DNA of 15,390 nt from Verrucomicrobiota bacterium. GTDB taxonomy: Bacteria > Verrucomicrobiota > Verrucomicrobiia > Opitutales > Oceanipulchritudinaceae. The stretch lies in NCBI GenBank assembly GCA_009908535.1, contig JAAAOD010000133.1:1-15390 (forward strand). The letters are read 5' to 3'. This document shows, piece by piece, positions 1 to 7,262 of this stretch. Made by a program: the position numbers and the translations under genes. Position 1 is the first letter of the stretch. The number at the start of each line of letters is the position of its first letter. The notes beneath the pieces are model-generated. The model was not told where the DNA came from, ran no database searches, and was given only the letters and a program-made list of their open reading frames with translations.

Positions 1-170
1 TTGCCGGTTGTGTGCAATCACACTGCAGGACCGTGTGATCGGTCCTGGCACCAACGGTGAAATATGCCTCAAGGCGTGAGGCTTCACGGCGGCTCCTCGG
101 AGCACACCACCTCCGTTTCCTGAGGGGCCGGTCTCGTTCATTAAGGCCGACCGTTCCCCGGTTACCCGGG
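1..170. ncRNA. Gene-free, hairpin-rich segment; possible structured RNA of unknown family
   Basis: No coding region is visible here, but short inverted repeats are packed end to end. They include GTGTG/CACAC at 10-14 and 19-23, a 7-bp stem CAGGACC/GGTCCTG at 26-32 and 41-47, and a helix at 4-10 with 52-57 that encloses both. A compound stem pairs 57-61 with 83-87 and 66-71 with 77-82. Others are CGGTC/GACCG at 129-133 and 149-153, and CCCGG/CCGGG at 157-161 and 166-170. The nested arrangement looks like a folded RNA or a structured leader cut off by the window edge. I compared it from memory with 6S, RNase P, tmRNA, SRP RNA, rRNA and common riboswitches and found no signature. The strand is undecided. 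GC-rich DNA makes short stems easily, so this is tentative. Confidence 0.3.
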
Positions 171-280
171 ATTATCCTGAGGTCATTCTTTTGAGGAATG
201 CCTGTTCTTTCAAGGAACTGCATGGAACATTGGGAAAGGCCGCTCTGCCTGTCAACCTAAACTCCTGTGCTTCAATGCTT

Positions 281-418
281 TGTGAATAACTTTTCCCTTA
301 TTGACACCCCGTTTTGTCGCGAAGGCGTAACCCCCTCGTAACGAGCCAGTTGCTGACCCGGCAGCAGTGAATAACTACAACCGGATCCCTGCCTCGCTGT
401 GAATAAGCCTGTCCATAA
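281..418. promoter_or_regulatory. Cluster of DnaA-box-like 9-mers
   Basis: Two exact matches to the DnaA box TTATNCACA occur on the minus strand, read as TGTGAATAA at 281-289 and 398-406. Three single-mismatch copies are AGTGAATAA at 366-374, TGTCCATAA at 410-418 and, in the other orientation, TTATTGACA at 298-306. Between them lie small hairpins: CTCG/CGAG around 335-345 and TGCTG/CAGCA at 351-355 and 362-366. Exact boxes should be rare in GC-rich DNA, so five sites in 138 bases is notable. It could be an origin, a DnaA-titration or DnaA-regulated site, or repeats for another regulator. No dnaA, dnaN or gidA gene is in view, no strong AT-rich unwinding segment is visible, and the adjacent genes run toward the site rather than away from it. 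Confidence 0.35.
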
Positions 419-440
419 AAAAAACGGCGGGCAAAAAAGC

Positions 441-1430
441 TCAGGATCCGGAGTTTTTCCTCCGCTCATGAACCGCATCCTGAATACGTTGAAGCCGTTG
501 GATCCCGTGGCGGAAGCGCTGCTCGACGGAGGGATCGTCAAAGCGAAGCTGATCCTCGCGGGGGAGGAAGGCCCAGCTGCCCCAGCCCTCGCGGAGGGCG
601 CTGAGGGCCTGCAGGGCGGAGCCGAGGGCCTGGAGATCAAGTTTGCGAAGCTCGTAGGCCTGGTCGCGGCGCCAGGACTGGAGGACGCGTTCCAGCTCCG
701 CGATGGCGACCCGGCGAGCGGCGGGGGAGAGAGCGGCCTGTTCAATTTGTTCGAGGTAGCGCTTCTCAAAGGACTCGAAAAACTCCGTAAAGCGGCGGGT
801 TTGCTCATAGAGGTCCCGGTGGCGGGCAATTTCCGTTTCCAGCTCATCAAGGGTCCGGAAACGGATCCATTCCTCGGGACCTCGGATGGGATTGGCCTCC
901 AAAGCCTTGCGATAGGCCTCGGCCTCGGCCTTCGCCTTGTCCCGCATGCGCTCATCGAGCTGGCGCAGAAGCCGAAGCTGTCCCGGAGGCAATTGGCCCT
1001 CATATTGGGTGTACTGATCCGGCCCTTGCGCCCGTTCCCTGGCACGCATTTCCTTTCGCATTTCCTGCCGCCGTCGCGCCTCGGCGAGGCGCACGGATTC
1101 CCGAAGGTCGGCAATCTCATTGCGCGCCATGGCATCGGCGGCCAACTGCGTTTCCCTCGCAATGAGCAGCGGCAGAAGGAGGAGGATCCCCGTCAAAGCC
1201 ACGGCCAGCACGGACCGCAGCAGATAATCAACCCGCACGCGGAGCAGGGCCGGGAGAATCAGGAGGACAATCCCCGTGCCAAGGGAGAGCGATGGATACA
1301 TCCATGTCCAGATGGGCTCTTGCAACCACTGCGCATTTGGATACAGCCCGAGAGCCGCGCGGTAAATCGAGGCAAGACAGCCGAAGGCAAAAAAGACGGG
1401 CAGGGAACAGCGCCAGAAAAACGCGGGCAT
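441..1430 (-). CDS. Membrane-anchored coiled-coil protein of unknown function
   Basis: I do not recognise this 329-residue protein. It begins with about three hydrophobic segments (roughly residues 5-25, 45-65 and 72-92). The rest is a long, charged, Arg/Glu/Ala-rich helical region (about 95-300) with the character of a coiled coil, probably in the cytoplasm or periplasm. The start lies only 18 bases after the stop of the upstream TIGR03545-like gene, so the two are probably co-transcribed and may act together. No clear Shine-Dalgarno precedes the ATG; the leader is pyrimidine-rich. The stop is followed on the minus strand by two T-runs (forward positions 433-438 and 417-424) that may help termination, but I see no good stem. 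Function is unknown. Its position last in a glycan/envelope cluster only suggests an envelope role. Confidence 0.75.
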   Translation of the reverse strand: MPAFFWRCSLPVFFAFGCLASIYRAALGLYPNAQWLQEPIWTWMYPSLSLGTGIVLLILPALLRVRVDYLLRSVLAVALTGILLLLPLLIARETQLAADAMARNEIADLRESVRLAEARRRQEMRKEMRARERAQGPDQYTQYEGQLPPGQLRLLRQLDERMRDKAKAEAEAYRKALEANPIRGPEEWIRFRTLDELETEIARHRDLYEQTRRFTEFFESFEKRYLEQIEQAALSPAARRVAIAELERVLQSWRRDQAYELRKLDLQALGSALQALSALREGWGSWAFLPREDQLRFDDPSVEQRFRHGIQRLQRIQDAVHERRKNSGS

Positions 1431-1448
1431 AAAGGGAGACGGAGCGCT

Positions 1449-3209
1449 TCAGCCCCCGAAAGGCAACAGCTCCTTCAATTTATCACCGGCTTTTTCATCG
1501 ATCATTTTTTTCAGCTGCTGCTTGCCACCTGCCTTGACGGCTTCCTTCAGGGCGTCTTGCGGAACATCCAGGCGCGGCTGGTCAAGGAGGCCGCTTAGCC
1601 TTATTTCCAGCGGCAACTCATCCACCTGGAGCTGTTGTCCGAAGGCATTCACGGTCGTGTTTCGCAGGACCACGTTGAGGGGAAGATCCAGCTCTCCGGC
1701 ATCGATCTCTCCTTCGCCGGTGAAGTCCACGGTGCCGCCCTGTAACGGCAAGGTCCGGCCCGCGGCCTTTTCCAGATCCGACACGGCAAGGTCCTCCATG
1801 CGCACGGAGAGGCCACTACGCGACGGAGCCGTGGATCCCGGTAATAGCAGTTGCAGGCTGAAATCACCGTCGTCGCGGGTCAGTTCCACACGCCCGCGCT
1901 GCTCGAGAAGGAGCGGCTGGGTGGCGAGGTCGGTGCCACTGACAGCGAAGCGCTGTTCCGATCCTGCTACGCGAAGGTTATCAAGAGAAAGCTGCCGGAT
2001 CCAAAGGCGCGGGGAGGAACGGACGAGCCCGTCCGCCGTAACGGCGGTATACCCGCTTTCCTTCGCCCGTTCCTGTAACTTTCCGAACCAGCCTTTCTCC
2101 TCCGGCGCCGGCTCCTCCTTCTTTTCTTCATCCTTCTTCAAGTGCGGAGCGACCTTGTCATACAATCGCTTGATGGTTTCCAGGCGTTCCTTCCAGACCG
2201 TGGCCTCGCCGAGATATTCCTCCAGCGGCTTCGCTTCCTCTTCGGCCTGCGGCTCTTCGGGTTCTTCTTCCTTCTCGGACGGTTTTTCGACAATACGGCC
2301 GCGGATCCTGCGGTCCGTTCCGGTAGCGGCTTCCTCGACGATCACCTCGTCAAGGACCAGCTTTTTGGCGAGCAGGTTCAGCCCGCTGATACTGGCCACG
2401 ATCCGCTCGGAGGAAAACCGGTTGGAGCCCAGGTTTTCCGGGTCCGCAAGGGCCAGTCCGGTGACCACCGCCTTGCCTTCGGCAGGGCGGATCTCAAGGG
2501 CGGCAAGATCAACGGTGGCTCCGTTTAATTGTTCCAGCCGGTCCCGCAGGATGCTGGTCACGATCCGGGTATCGAGCAATTGCAGCCCGACGTACAGGAG
2601 GACGCTCAGCCCGATAACGAAAACGATCCCCAGGGGGCGCACCGGCAACCCGACTTTTTTCTGCCGCAGTTCCTCCCAGCTCTTCTTGCCCTTAAGCCCT
2701 CCGAAGAAGATCCAGGCCAGCGCGCGTACCCACCACTTCGCTACATAGGCATTGTACTTCTCGGAGCCCTCCTCCAGACGGCCCATGCGTTCGCGGAAGC
2801 CGTTCAGCCCCTTCAGGAGGACAAGGCCGACAACCAGACCGAAGAGCAGTCCGCACAGAAGCGACGGAAGCATGACGTAGTACTCCAGACCGAACCATGC
2901 TGTCACCGGGGCATTCACCAACGGTGCGACCACATTTCCGAGGGGTCCTTCGAGAAGGAAAACCCCGATGCGGAAAAGCAATGGAAGCAGGAGGAGGACA
3001 AGGATCTTCGACCCCAGCAGAACCAGCCCTCCTACGAAAAGGTTGGCGTTCAGGATGAGCAGAAGGAACAAAAGCAGGAGCAGCAAAAGCGGGCCCTGCG
3101 TGAATCCGGGGAAACTCCCAATCAATCCGCCGAGAAGGGAAGCAGAGAGAATTTGCCAGGGAGTGGTTTTCCCCCGGAGGAACTTGCCGATTTTCCGGGT
3201 AAATAACAT
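1449..3209 (-). CDS. Envelope membrane protein, TIGR03546-like N-terminus fused to TIGR03545-like C-terminus
   Basis: This is a 586-residue protein. Residues 1-165 are very hydrophobic and begin with a conserved-looking K-x-TTPWQI segment followed by four or five membrane segments. They match my memory of TIGR03546, a small DUF2062-like membrane protein. Residues about 190-586 start with another membrane segment (about 193-215). This is followed by an AsmA/DUF748-like pattern, an acidic Glu/Lys-rich stretch (about 305-370), and beta-rich sequence to the end, which resembles TIGR03545. These two uncharacterised families are usually encoded by adjacent genes in bacteria with outer membranes; here they form one continuous frame. 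AsmA-like proteins are linked to envelope lipid or outer-membrane assembly, so a role between the two membranes is possible but is inference. The start is 33 bases after the upstream gene, without a clear Shine-Dalgarno. Confidence 0.75.
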   Translation of the reverse strand: MLFTRKIGKFLRGKTTPWQILSASLLGGLIGSFPGFTQGPLLLLLLLFLLLILNANLFVGGLVLLGSKILVLLLLPLLFRIGVFLLEGPLGNVVAPLVNAPVTAWFGLEYYVMLPSLLCGLLFGLVVGLVLLKGLNGFRERMGRLEEGSEKYNAYVAKWWVRALAWIFFGGLKGKKSWEELRQKKVGLPVRPLGIVFVIGLSVLLYVGLQLLDTRIVTSILRDRLEQLNGATVDLAALEIRPAEGKAVVTGLALADPENLGSNRFSSERIVASISGLNLLAKKLVLDEVIVEEAATGTDRRIRGRIVEKPSEKEEEPEEPQAEEEAKPLEEYLGEATVWKERLETIKRLYDKVAPHLKKDEEKKEEPAPEEKGWFGKLQERAKESGYTAVTADGLVRSSPRLWIRQLSLDNLRVAGSEQRFAVSGTDLATQPLLLEQRGRVELTRDDGDFSLQLLLPGSTAPSRSGLSVRMEDLAVSDLEKAAGRTLPLQGGTVDFTGEGEIDAGELDLPLNVVLRNTTVNAFGQQLQVDELPLEIRLSGLLDQPRLDVPQDALKEAVKAGGKQQLKKMIDEKAGDKLKELLPFGG

Positions 3210-3242
3210 GGAGTTGTGGAGTTGAGGTTCAGTCGGGAGGCC

Positions 3243-5483
3243 TCAATCGAGTACGCGGGAGGCGATTCGATCAATATCCTCATTTGATAGGGTCGTCCCG
3301 CTCGGGAGACAAATGAAATGCGCTGCAATTTTCCTGCTCCCCTCTCCACCAAAGCAGCGAAGGTCGTGGTTAATGCTCTGCCGATGCATGGACTGCCACA
3401 TCGGCGAGGACTCGATGCCTTCCGCCCGCAATTTCCGGACAATCTCCGGGGCCCTGCCTTCCTCGATGAAGCCGATGCAGGTCAGCCAGTAATTGTTCCT
3501 CCCAAAAGCGGGCTCCGGCATGAGCAGAATATCCTCGCGGTCGGCAAAAAGGGCGGCGTAGGCGCGGAAAACTTCCGCCTTGCGCCGGAGGCGATTCCTC
3601 ACGGTTTCGAGTTGGCCGAGGCCAACGGCAGCACAAATATTGGAGAGCTTGTAATTATAACCGAGGGATTCGTGCACATAGCCGACCACCCCCGGCTCCT
3701 TTCCCTGGTTCGCCCAGCTGCGGGCTTCCTGGAAAAGGCTTTGGTCGCGGAACCAGAGGGCGCCCCCACCGCTGGTCGTCAGCACCTTGTTCCCGTTGAA
3801 GGAAAAGGCACCGGCGTCGCTGAGGGTGCCCGCCGGCTGGTCCCCGACCATGGTTCCGAAGGCACCGGCGCAATCCTCGAGGACCCGCACCCCGAACTCG
3901 CGGGCCACCGACAAAAGCTCTTCCATTGGGGCAGGAATTCCAAAGGGATGCACGATCACCGCCGCTTTCACGCGCCGGCCCTCCCCCTGCAAGGTCTCAA
4001 TGGCTTCCCGCATCCGCGCTGGATCCATGGACCAGGTCGAGGGGTCGACATCGACCAGGACCGGCTCCGCGCCAAGGTAGCGGACCGGATTTACGGTGGC
4101 GATAAAGGTCAAGTCCGGGCAGAGCACGCAGTCGCCGGGCCCCACCCCGATTCCACGCAGGCCGAGATGGTTCGCGGCCGTACCGCTGCTCAGAGCCAGA
4201 ATATCGGGCACTCCGAGATGGTCGGCGAGTCCTTTCTCGAATGCATTCAGCTGGGGCCCCACCGGAGCGATAAAGCCGCTCGCAAAGGCCTTCGCCACAT
4301 GCACTTTCTCCGCCTCGGTGATTTCAGGCGGGCTGAGGTAAATGTCAAAGTCCATTAGGGTTGCTGTGGCCACTGAATTTTCTGTTGCTTTCACCCTATC
4401 CTCACTTTCGGAATTTCGCACTATCAAGCCGATATTTCCCTTCCGGCGGAGTCCGTAGGTCCAGAAAGCGAGGGCAATCCACAACCATGCACAAATCGCC
4501 CCCTTTGCCCAGACCGGACCGGGCGTCCAGTAAAGCAACACTCCGATCAGGGCCAAGGTCGCAAAAATCACGCTCGTGAGGCGGTGTCCGGCTTCCCTCG
4601 TCGGAAAGGTGGCGGCCAGTTCCTGGTACAAGTGGGTGCGGTGGGCCTCAAAGATCTGCTCCCGTTTCCAGAGTCTGCGCACAAAGGTCGTCCCGGTATC
4701 GGCGACAAAAGGCCATAGGAAGAAAACCCCCGCCTCCAGCGCGCGCTCAAGGGGGAGGCCCTGCGAAGCGAAAACCAGCGGCAGCATGGCGAGGTAGCCG
4801 CCGAGAAAGGTGCTCCCGCTGTCCCCCATGAAAATACTGGCCGGGGCCCAGTTGAAAAAAAGGAAGCCAAGAAGGCCCCCGCAAAGAAGCAGCAGCGGGA
4901 TATAACCACTGCTGAATGGCAAATGGGTCGCATGTCCCATCGCAAAGGCCACACTCAGCCACCCGAGGATGGCCACCAGCCCTTGGAGAGCGGCGATGCC
5001 GTCAATACCATCCATGAAATTGTAGGCATTGATCAGGCCCGTGATCCAGATCAGCAGCAGAAGGGTTGCCAGCCAGGAAGGAAGCCAATCCCCGAAAAGA
5101 GGAAAGCTACCGCCCGCCCAGGCGGAGGCGAACAGCCAGAGGACTACGGCAGCGAGAAACCCATGCACACAGAATCGGAGCCATCGCGATAAATCGCGCC
5201 AGTCGTCCAGAAAGGAAAAGGCCGCGATGAGGAGGGCTGACAACGCGGCAAGCAGCACGGGCAGGGAGGCCGGCAGGACAAAGAGAAGGACCGGCAATGC
5301 CAGCATAAAGGGCAGAAGCATCCCGAGACCACCGACCCGGGGAACGGGTGTTTCATGGAAGCTCCTCTCGTTGGGCACATCCAGCCAGTCGCGCCGGCGG
5401 GCGTACTCGCGCGCCAGCCACACGCCCCCACTGCCGATCATGGTTCCGATGACGAGGGTAGCCAGGGCCTGCCAGGGTTGCAT
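3243..5483 (-). CDS. Fused polyprenyl-phosphate sugar-1-phosphate transferase and DegT-type sugar aminotransferase
   Basis: This is a 746-residue fusion. Residues 1-350 form a multi-pass membrane enzyme of the MraY/WecA/WbpL family, which moves a sugar-1-phosphate from a UDP-sugar to undecaprenyl phosphate. It shows the Asp pair D93-D94 in LDDWRDL, NFMDGIDG (N155, D158, D161), MGDSGS (D221) and the His motif HRTH (H281, H284). Residues 377-746 are a full-length PLP-dependent DegT/DnrJ/EryC1/StrS enzyme with EDCAGAFG (D537) and SFNGNK (K566, the expected PLP lysine). It is closest in feel to PglE or perosamine-synthase types that aminate 4-keto sugars. Residues about 350-376 look like a translated intergenic gap: an 80-base hand count over 4353-4432 gives about 46% GC, with unusual codons. 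M377 could be an internal start, though no Shine-Dalgarno precedes it. The gene starts 39 bases after the SDR gene. The pair likely makes and loads the first sugar of a lipid-linked glycan. Confidence 0.88.
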   Translation of the reverse strand: MQPWQALATLVIGTMIGSGGVWLAREYARRRDWLDVPNERSFHETPVPRVGGLGMLLPFMLALPVLLFVLPASLPVLLAALSALLIAAFSFLDDWRDLSRWLRFCVHGFLAAVVLWLFASAWAGGSFPLFGDWLPSWLATLLLLIWITGLINAYNFMDGIDGIAALQGLVAILGWLSVAFAMGHATHLPFSSGYIPLLLLCGGLLGFLFFNWAPASIFMGDSGSTFLGGYLAMLPLVFASQGLPLERALEAGVFFLWPFVADTGTTFVRRLWKREQIFEAHRTHLYQELAATFPTREAGHRLTSVIFATLALIGVLLYWTPGPVWAKGAICAWLWIALAFWTYGLRRKGNIGLIVRNSESEDRVKATENSVATATLMDFDIYLSPPEITEAEKVHVAKAFASGFIAPVGPQLNAFEKGLADHLGVPDILALSSGTAANHLGLRGIGVGPGDCVLCPDLTFIATVNPVRYLGAEPVLVDVDPSTWSMDPARMREAIETLQGEGRRVKAAVIVHPFGIPAPMEELLSVAREFGVRVLEDCAGAFGTMVGDQPAGTLSDAGAFSFNGNKVLTTSGGGALWFRDQSLFQEARSWANQGKEPGVVGYVHESLGYNYKLSNICAAVGLGQLETVRNRLRRKAEVFRAYAALFADREDILLMPEPAFGRNNYWLTCIGFIEEGRAPEIVRKLRAEGIESSPMWQSMHRQSINHDLRCFGGEGSRKIAAHFICLPSGTTLSNEDIDRIASRVLD

Positions 5484-5522
5484 GGTGACAAGGTCTAGGA
5501 GTTGAAAATCCGGATAGAAAGC

Positions 5523-6542
5523 TTAAAACCGATCCGGTGTCGCCTTCCTCTTCCCGGGATAGGGCTTGCTCGCTGCACGCAGCCAGTCCAGCGCCGACTG
5601 CTTCGGTTCATAGGCAAGTTCGCGCCGGGCTCTTTCTCCGGAATACCAGGCCGAGGCGGTCAGTTCCTGCAGCGTCGCAAGGTCCAGGGGCAGGCGGCGC
5701 CGTAAAAAGAAGGAACCGAAGCTGCCTAGCGTGGCCGCAAAGCGCAGGAGTCCATACGGTATCGACACCGCCTGGGGCGGCATCCCCATCCCCTCCCGCA
5801 AAGCGTCATAGAGCGCACGTGTCCCCGGTGCGTCGGGACCGGTAACAATGTACGTTTTTCCGGCGGCCACCGGCATGGTCGCGGCGCGGAAAAGATATCC
5901 GACGAGATCGTCGATAAAGATCATCGATCGCCGGTTCCCCGTATCCGGCATCGGAGGGAAGCTTCCCCGGCGCACAGCCTCCACCATGCGCGGCAGGTTC
6001 CCTTTTTCCCCCGGTCCGAAAACCATGGTCGGCCGCAGCACCACGGCATGGGCAAATCCGCTTTCATGGACGATCGCTTCCGCCTTGATTTTCGCCGCCC
6101 CATACGCGCTTTGCGGCGTGTGAGGCCAGCTCTCGTCCATGGGTGCCAGCGGCAAGCCGACCGGATTGCCCTCCCCCATCGCTTTGGCACTGCTCACATA
6201 AATAAAGGTTCCCACCCCATTGCGCCGGGCGGCGTCAACCAGACTCCGCGTCCCTTCAACAATAACGGGTTCATATTCCTCCGCCTCCCCACTGCGTTCC
6301 GAGACCGCATGCGCCTTGCCGGCAAGATGAAAGACTATGTCCGCCCCGCGACAGAGATCCTCCTCAATCCGCCCCGCCGATAAATCAGCCTCGCGGAATT
6401 CGTCCCATGGTCCTTTCTTTGCCTGTCGCCCGATCGCAATCACATGCGCCCGCTCCCGTTGCAACCGCTCGCACAAACGCCTCCCCACAAAGCCACTAGC
6501 TCCCGTGACAAGCGTCACCCGCTTTTCCGTTACCATCGGCAT
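5523..6542 (-). CDS. NAD-dependent nucleotide-sugar epimerase/dehydratase/reductase (extended SDR)
   Basis: This 339-residue protein is an extended short-chain dehydrogenase. It has the Rossmann motif TGASGFVG near the N-terminus (G14, G17, G20), a downstream DIVFHLAGKAHA segment, a VSSAK segment, and the catalytic YxxxK as Y147 and K151 in YGAAK. Family members of this kind (GalE, WbpK, WbpV) epimerise or reduce UDP-sugars and often sit beside a WecA/WbpL-type transferase, as here. The likely role is preparing the UDP-sugar used by the next gene, for example by 4-keto reduction; the exact substrate cannot be read from the sequence. I start it at the ATG at 6542. An in-frame ATG at 6638 would add 32 residues before the Rossmann strand that resemble translated upstream DNA, and the ATG at 6536 is also possible. 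It is the first gene of the left-hand minus-strand cluster. No convincing promoter was found on that strand. Confidence 0.88.
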   Translation of the reverse strand: MPMVTEKRVTLVTGASGFVGRRLCERLQRERAHVIAIGRQAKKGPWDEFREADLSAGRIEEDLCRGADIVFHLAGKAHAVSERSGEAEEYEPVIVEGTRSLVDAARRNGVGTFIYVSSAKAMGEGNPVGLPLAPMDESWPHTPQSAYGAAKIKAEAIVHESGFAHAVVLRPTMVFGPGEKGNLPRMVEAVRRGSFPPMPDTGNRRSMIFIDDLVGYLFRAATMPVAAGKTYIVTGPDAPGTRALYDALREGMGMPPQAVSIPYGLLRFAATLGSFGSFFLRRRLPLDLATLQELTASAWYSGERARRELAYEPKQSALDWLRAASKPYPGKRKATPDRF

Positions 6543-6710
6543 TCTTTTGAACAACTTTCCCGGAATTCTCAGCTGAAATCGTAAGAAATTCGGGCACGAT
6601 TGGCTGAATTTCTCCAAGGTTCGCCTGCGTCCATCCAAAAACCAGGCAACCCCTTCTGCCCGGTCGCTCCCGCCGCCCTGCTCCCGTCCCGGCGCTTTTC
6701 TTCTCCTCCT

Positions 6711-6739
6711 TTGACAAAGCTTCTTTGCTGCCCGATCTT
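6711..6739 (+). promoter_or_regulatory. Possible sigma70-type promoter for the DUF4174 gene
   Basis: A perfect -35 hexamer TTGACA lies at 6711-6716. At a 17-base spacing the -10 position reads GATCTT (6734-6739), a poor match to TATAAT. It is the only candidate I see in the divergent gap before the plus-strand gene starting at 6773, about 34 bases downstream. The weak -10 keeps confidence low. Confidence 0.3.
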
Positions 6740-6772
6740 CGACCCACTGTTCATTTCTCTTGATCCTGAGTG

Positions 6773-7201
6773 ATGCGTCTCCTTACCGCCATTTTCTTCT
6801 CTTCCCTGCTCTGCCTTCCCTTCGCTGCCATGGGGGCTACACCCGCCGATCCCCTCCATCCCTGGCAGTGGAAACAGCGGATCCTCCTCGTGGACGGCCG
6901 TACGGATGACTTGGACGACCTCCTTCTCCTCATGGAGGCGGAAAAGGCCGGCATCGACGAACGGCACCTGCTCTGGTTCATCCTCAGCGACGACGGCGTC
7001 CGCACGAATACCGACGATCCCCTGCCCGAAGCTTTCGCGGAAAAGATCACCAAGGACCACTTCGAGGGCTCCGATGCCAAGGCCGTCCTCGTCGGCAAGG
7101 ACGGCGGCGTGAAAATGCGCGAACCTCACCTTGACCTCGCCGACGTCTTCGCCCGCATCGACCGTATGCCGATGCGCCGCGCCGAGATGCGACGTCAGTA
7201 A
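6773..7201 (+). CDS. Secreted DUF4174-domain protein (thioredoxin-like fold)
   Basis: This is a 142-residue protein with a signal peptide of about 22 residues (a basic start MRLL, a hydrophobic core, then a small-residue cleavage area ending near AMGA). The mature part follows the DUF4174 pattern: an early W-x-x-R-I-L-L-V segment, a middle ERHLLWFIL segment, and the hallmark end VLVGKDGGVKMR, then F-A-R-I-D-R-M-P-M-R-R near the C-terminus. DUF4174 is uncharacterised and related by fold to thioredoxins; no CxxC pair is present, so redox activity is not implied. GTG at 6770 directly precedes the chosen ATG and is an alternative start. It is the only plus-strand gene in the window and stands alone. 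Its stop is four bases from the edge of a large palindrome that may end transcription from both sides. Confidence 0.85.
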   Translation: MRLLTAIFFSSLLCLPFAAMGATPADPLHPWQWKQRILLVDGRTDDLDDLLLLMEAEKAGIDERHLLWFILSDDGVRTNTDDPLPEAFAEKITKDHFEGSDAKAVLVGKDGGVKMREPHLDLADVFARIDRMPMRRAEMRRQ

Positions 7202-7204
7202 AAG

Positions 7205-7262
7205 GAAAGGGGTCAGACCTTGGATTTTGGCATATGCCAAAATCCAAGGTCTGACCCCTTTC
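7205..7262. repeat. Perfect 58-bp palindrome between convergent genes (REP-like element / bidirectional terminator)
   Basis: Pairing each base with its partner about the centre at 7233/7234 gives 29 matched pairs with no mismatch and no spacer. The left arm contains GGGGTCAGACC followed by TTGGATTTTGGC, and the centre is GGCATATGCC. The element fills the gap between the stop ending at 7201 (plus strand) and the stop codon at 7261-7263 (minus strand), overlapping the latter by two bases. As RNA it would form a very stable hairpin from either strand, with only short U-tracts (TTT/AAA at the edges), so it may stop or shield transcripts from both genes. From memory, GGGGTCAGACC/GGTCTGACCCC arms recur in repeats linked to REP-associated IS200-like Y1 transposases. 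No such transposase is in this window. Confidence 0.9.

Noticed and set aside
150..190. TPP-riboswitch-like GGATAAT segment followed by CCCGGGTAACC on the minus strand
   Set aside because: The required CTGAGA half of the thi box is missing upstream, and no thiamine gene is in view.
226..255. Minus-strand promoter with a perfect TTGACA at 250-255
   Set aside because: The best -10 at 18-base spacing (AATGTT) matches only three of six positions and no gene downstream is visible, so I do not list it as a feature.
399..1598. A 399-codon plus-strand open frame across the coiled-coil gene
   Set aside because: It overlaps two minus-strand genes, including the end of the clearly real TIGR03545-like gene, and its translation shows no domain pattern.
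4353..4432. Sequencing frameshift or missing stop between the transferase and aminotransferase halves
   Set aside because: Both halves are in the same frame with no stop and each is full length, so nothing in the sequence requires an error. It stays an open question under the fusion finding.
6543..6638. N-terminal extension of the SDR gene to the ATG at 6638
   Set aside because: The extra 32 residues precede the Rossmann strand without any family match and look like translated upstream DNA.
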